Source: Monoraphidium neglectum (Eukaryota; Chlorophyta; Chlorophyceae; Sphaeropleales; Selenastraceae). Taken from it: a stretch of 20,476 bases of DNA. The stretch covers positions 1 through 20,476 of the forward strand of contig NW_014013420.1 of NCBI RefSeq assembly GCF_000611645.1, read 5' to 3'. The notes under the pieces are model-generated. The model worked only from the letters and a program-made list of their open reading frames with translations, was not told the DNA's origin and did not search any database. Below, in pieces: positions 19,810 to 20,476 of this stretch (position 1 is the stretch's first letter; each line of letters starts with the position of its first letter). Position numbers and translations under genes: made by a program.

Positions 19810-20476
19810 CCGCACCGGCAGGAAGTCCTGGAGGCACCTCTGGCCGGGCGCGCGGGGCCTTCTGCAGGCTGCAGGGCGTGCGAGAGGGGCGTTTGGCGAG
19901 CGGCGGGGCCTTGGTCACCGGCGGTGGCTGGGGGCCTTTGCGGAGCCCAGAGCTGCAATGGCTGGGGCCAGTCACTACCTTGCACATCTGCAACAACCCT
20001 GCCGTGTAAACGTTGGATCATATCAAAGGTCTTGACGTCTTGTACAAGTTTTCATAACTTGCTTTATAGGTTCGATGTTCAACGTTTGGACACCGTTTGG
20101 GTACAGGTGTTCAGGGTCATGAGAGGCAGACTGCTTTGGTGGAGATGCATTCAGCTGGGAGCTTGTCAGAAATTTGTAGTGGCTGGCACTGCATGTGCAT
20201 GTGTGTATGCATGCCAATTGGTCACCGCACAATTCCAGTGCCGTGCTGCCAAACATCGCTTATTGGCACACACGAGTAGTGACTGCGTGTGTGTGAACAA
20301 CAGCAGTCATTCGCTGACACCTGCCGAATGATGTACCGCAACAGCCAGCTTCGAACCTTATTCACAAGGACAGCAGGTGGCGTTCCAAGCCCCATCCTGC
20401 CCCCACAACTCCCAGCCAGCCCCCAACTCAAAAGCTCGCTCATCCCGAAAGCCCGACTGCCGCAGGCGGTTGCGCC
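19810..20476. other. 3' UTR and intergenic DNA at the right edge
   Basis: To about 20025 this is the 3' UTR of the membrane-protein gene. Beyond that the DNA is AT-richer and has no reading on either strand with coding character. A 73-codon minus-strand reading at 20222-20443 has no recognisable motif. No RNA gene or repeat was seen. Confidence 0.5.
20005..20009 (+). terminator. Polyadenylation signal of the membrane-protein gene
   Basis: TGTAA about 195 nt after the TAG stop at 19807-19809, the first such motif on this strand after the gene. Confidence 0.55.

Noticed and set aside
20222..20443. 73-codon minus-strand reading at the right edge
   Set aside because: No conserved motif, no recognisable splice context or promoter, and a length expected by chance.
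1..20476. A new multi-gene system, viral insertion or mobile element
   Set aside because: Searched on both strands: no terminal repeats, transposase, integrase or viral motifs. The four genes are ordinary nuclear genes without an evident shared function.

Overview
The window is nuclear DNA of a eukaryote, most likely a green alga (Chlorophyta). Four multi-exon genes can be read through GT-AG introns with consistent phases. Coding DNA is GC-rich with Ala/Gly/Gln/Pro runs and CAG repeats. The chlorophyte-type polyadenylation motif TGTAA lies downstream of three of the four genes. No prokaryotic operon, mobile element, CRISPR, tRNA or rRNA was seen. The species cannot be named from the sequence.

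Layout from left to right. (1) 282-2928, minus strand: a SMYD-like SET-domain protein methyltransferase, seven exons found, 3' end off the left edge. (2) 3386-5041, plus strand: a complete six-exon SPC25, the NDC80-complex kinetochore subunit, divergent from gene 1 with a TATA box on each side of a 457-bp gap. (3) 5487-18318, minus strand: a 12.8-kb, 28-exon gene for CC2D2A, the ciliary transition-zone (MKS module) scaffold. My exon chain totals 6,087 nt and stays open for 2,028 residues. It is tail-to-tail with SPC25. (4) 18755-19809, plus strand: a three-exon gene for a 218-residue single-pass membrane protein that I do not recognise, divergent from CC2D2A. The last 470 bases hold nothing I can support.

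The genes do not form one pathway. They combine chromatin or protein methylation, chromosome segregation, cilium base assembly and an unknown membrane protein in alternating divergent and convergent arrangement. The most interesting points are the intact CC2D2A, which implies a cilium-building lineage; a pure 25-copy CAG (polyglutamine) tract inside its degenerate transglutaminase-like domain; a 40-nt microexon in the SET gene; an SPC25 whose five introns are all phase 1; and the unknown membrane protein. I found no clear new biological system. Exon boundaries are my own hand reading of splice sites and phases and have not been tested against transcripts.
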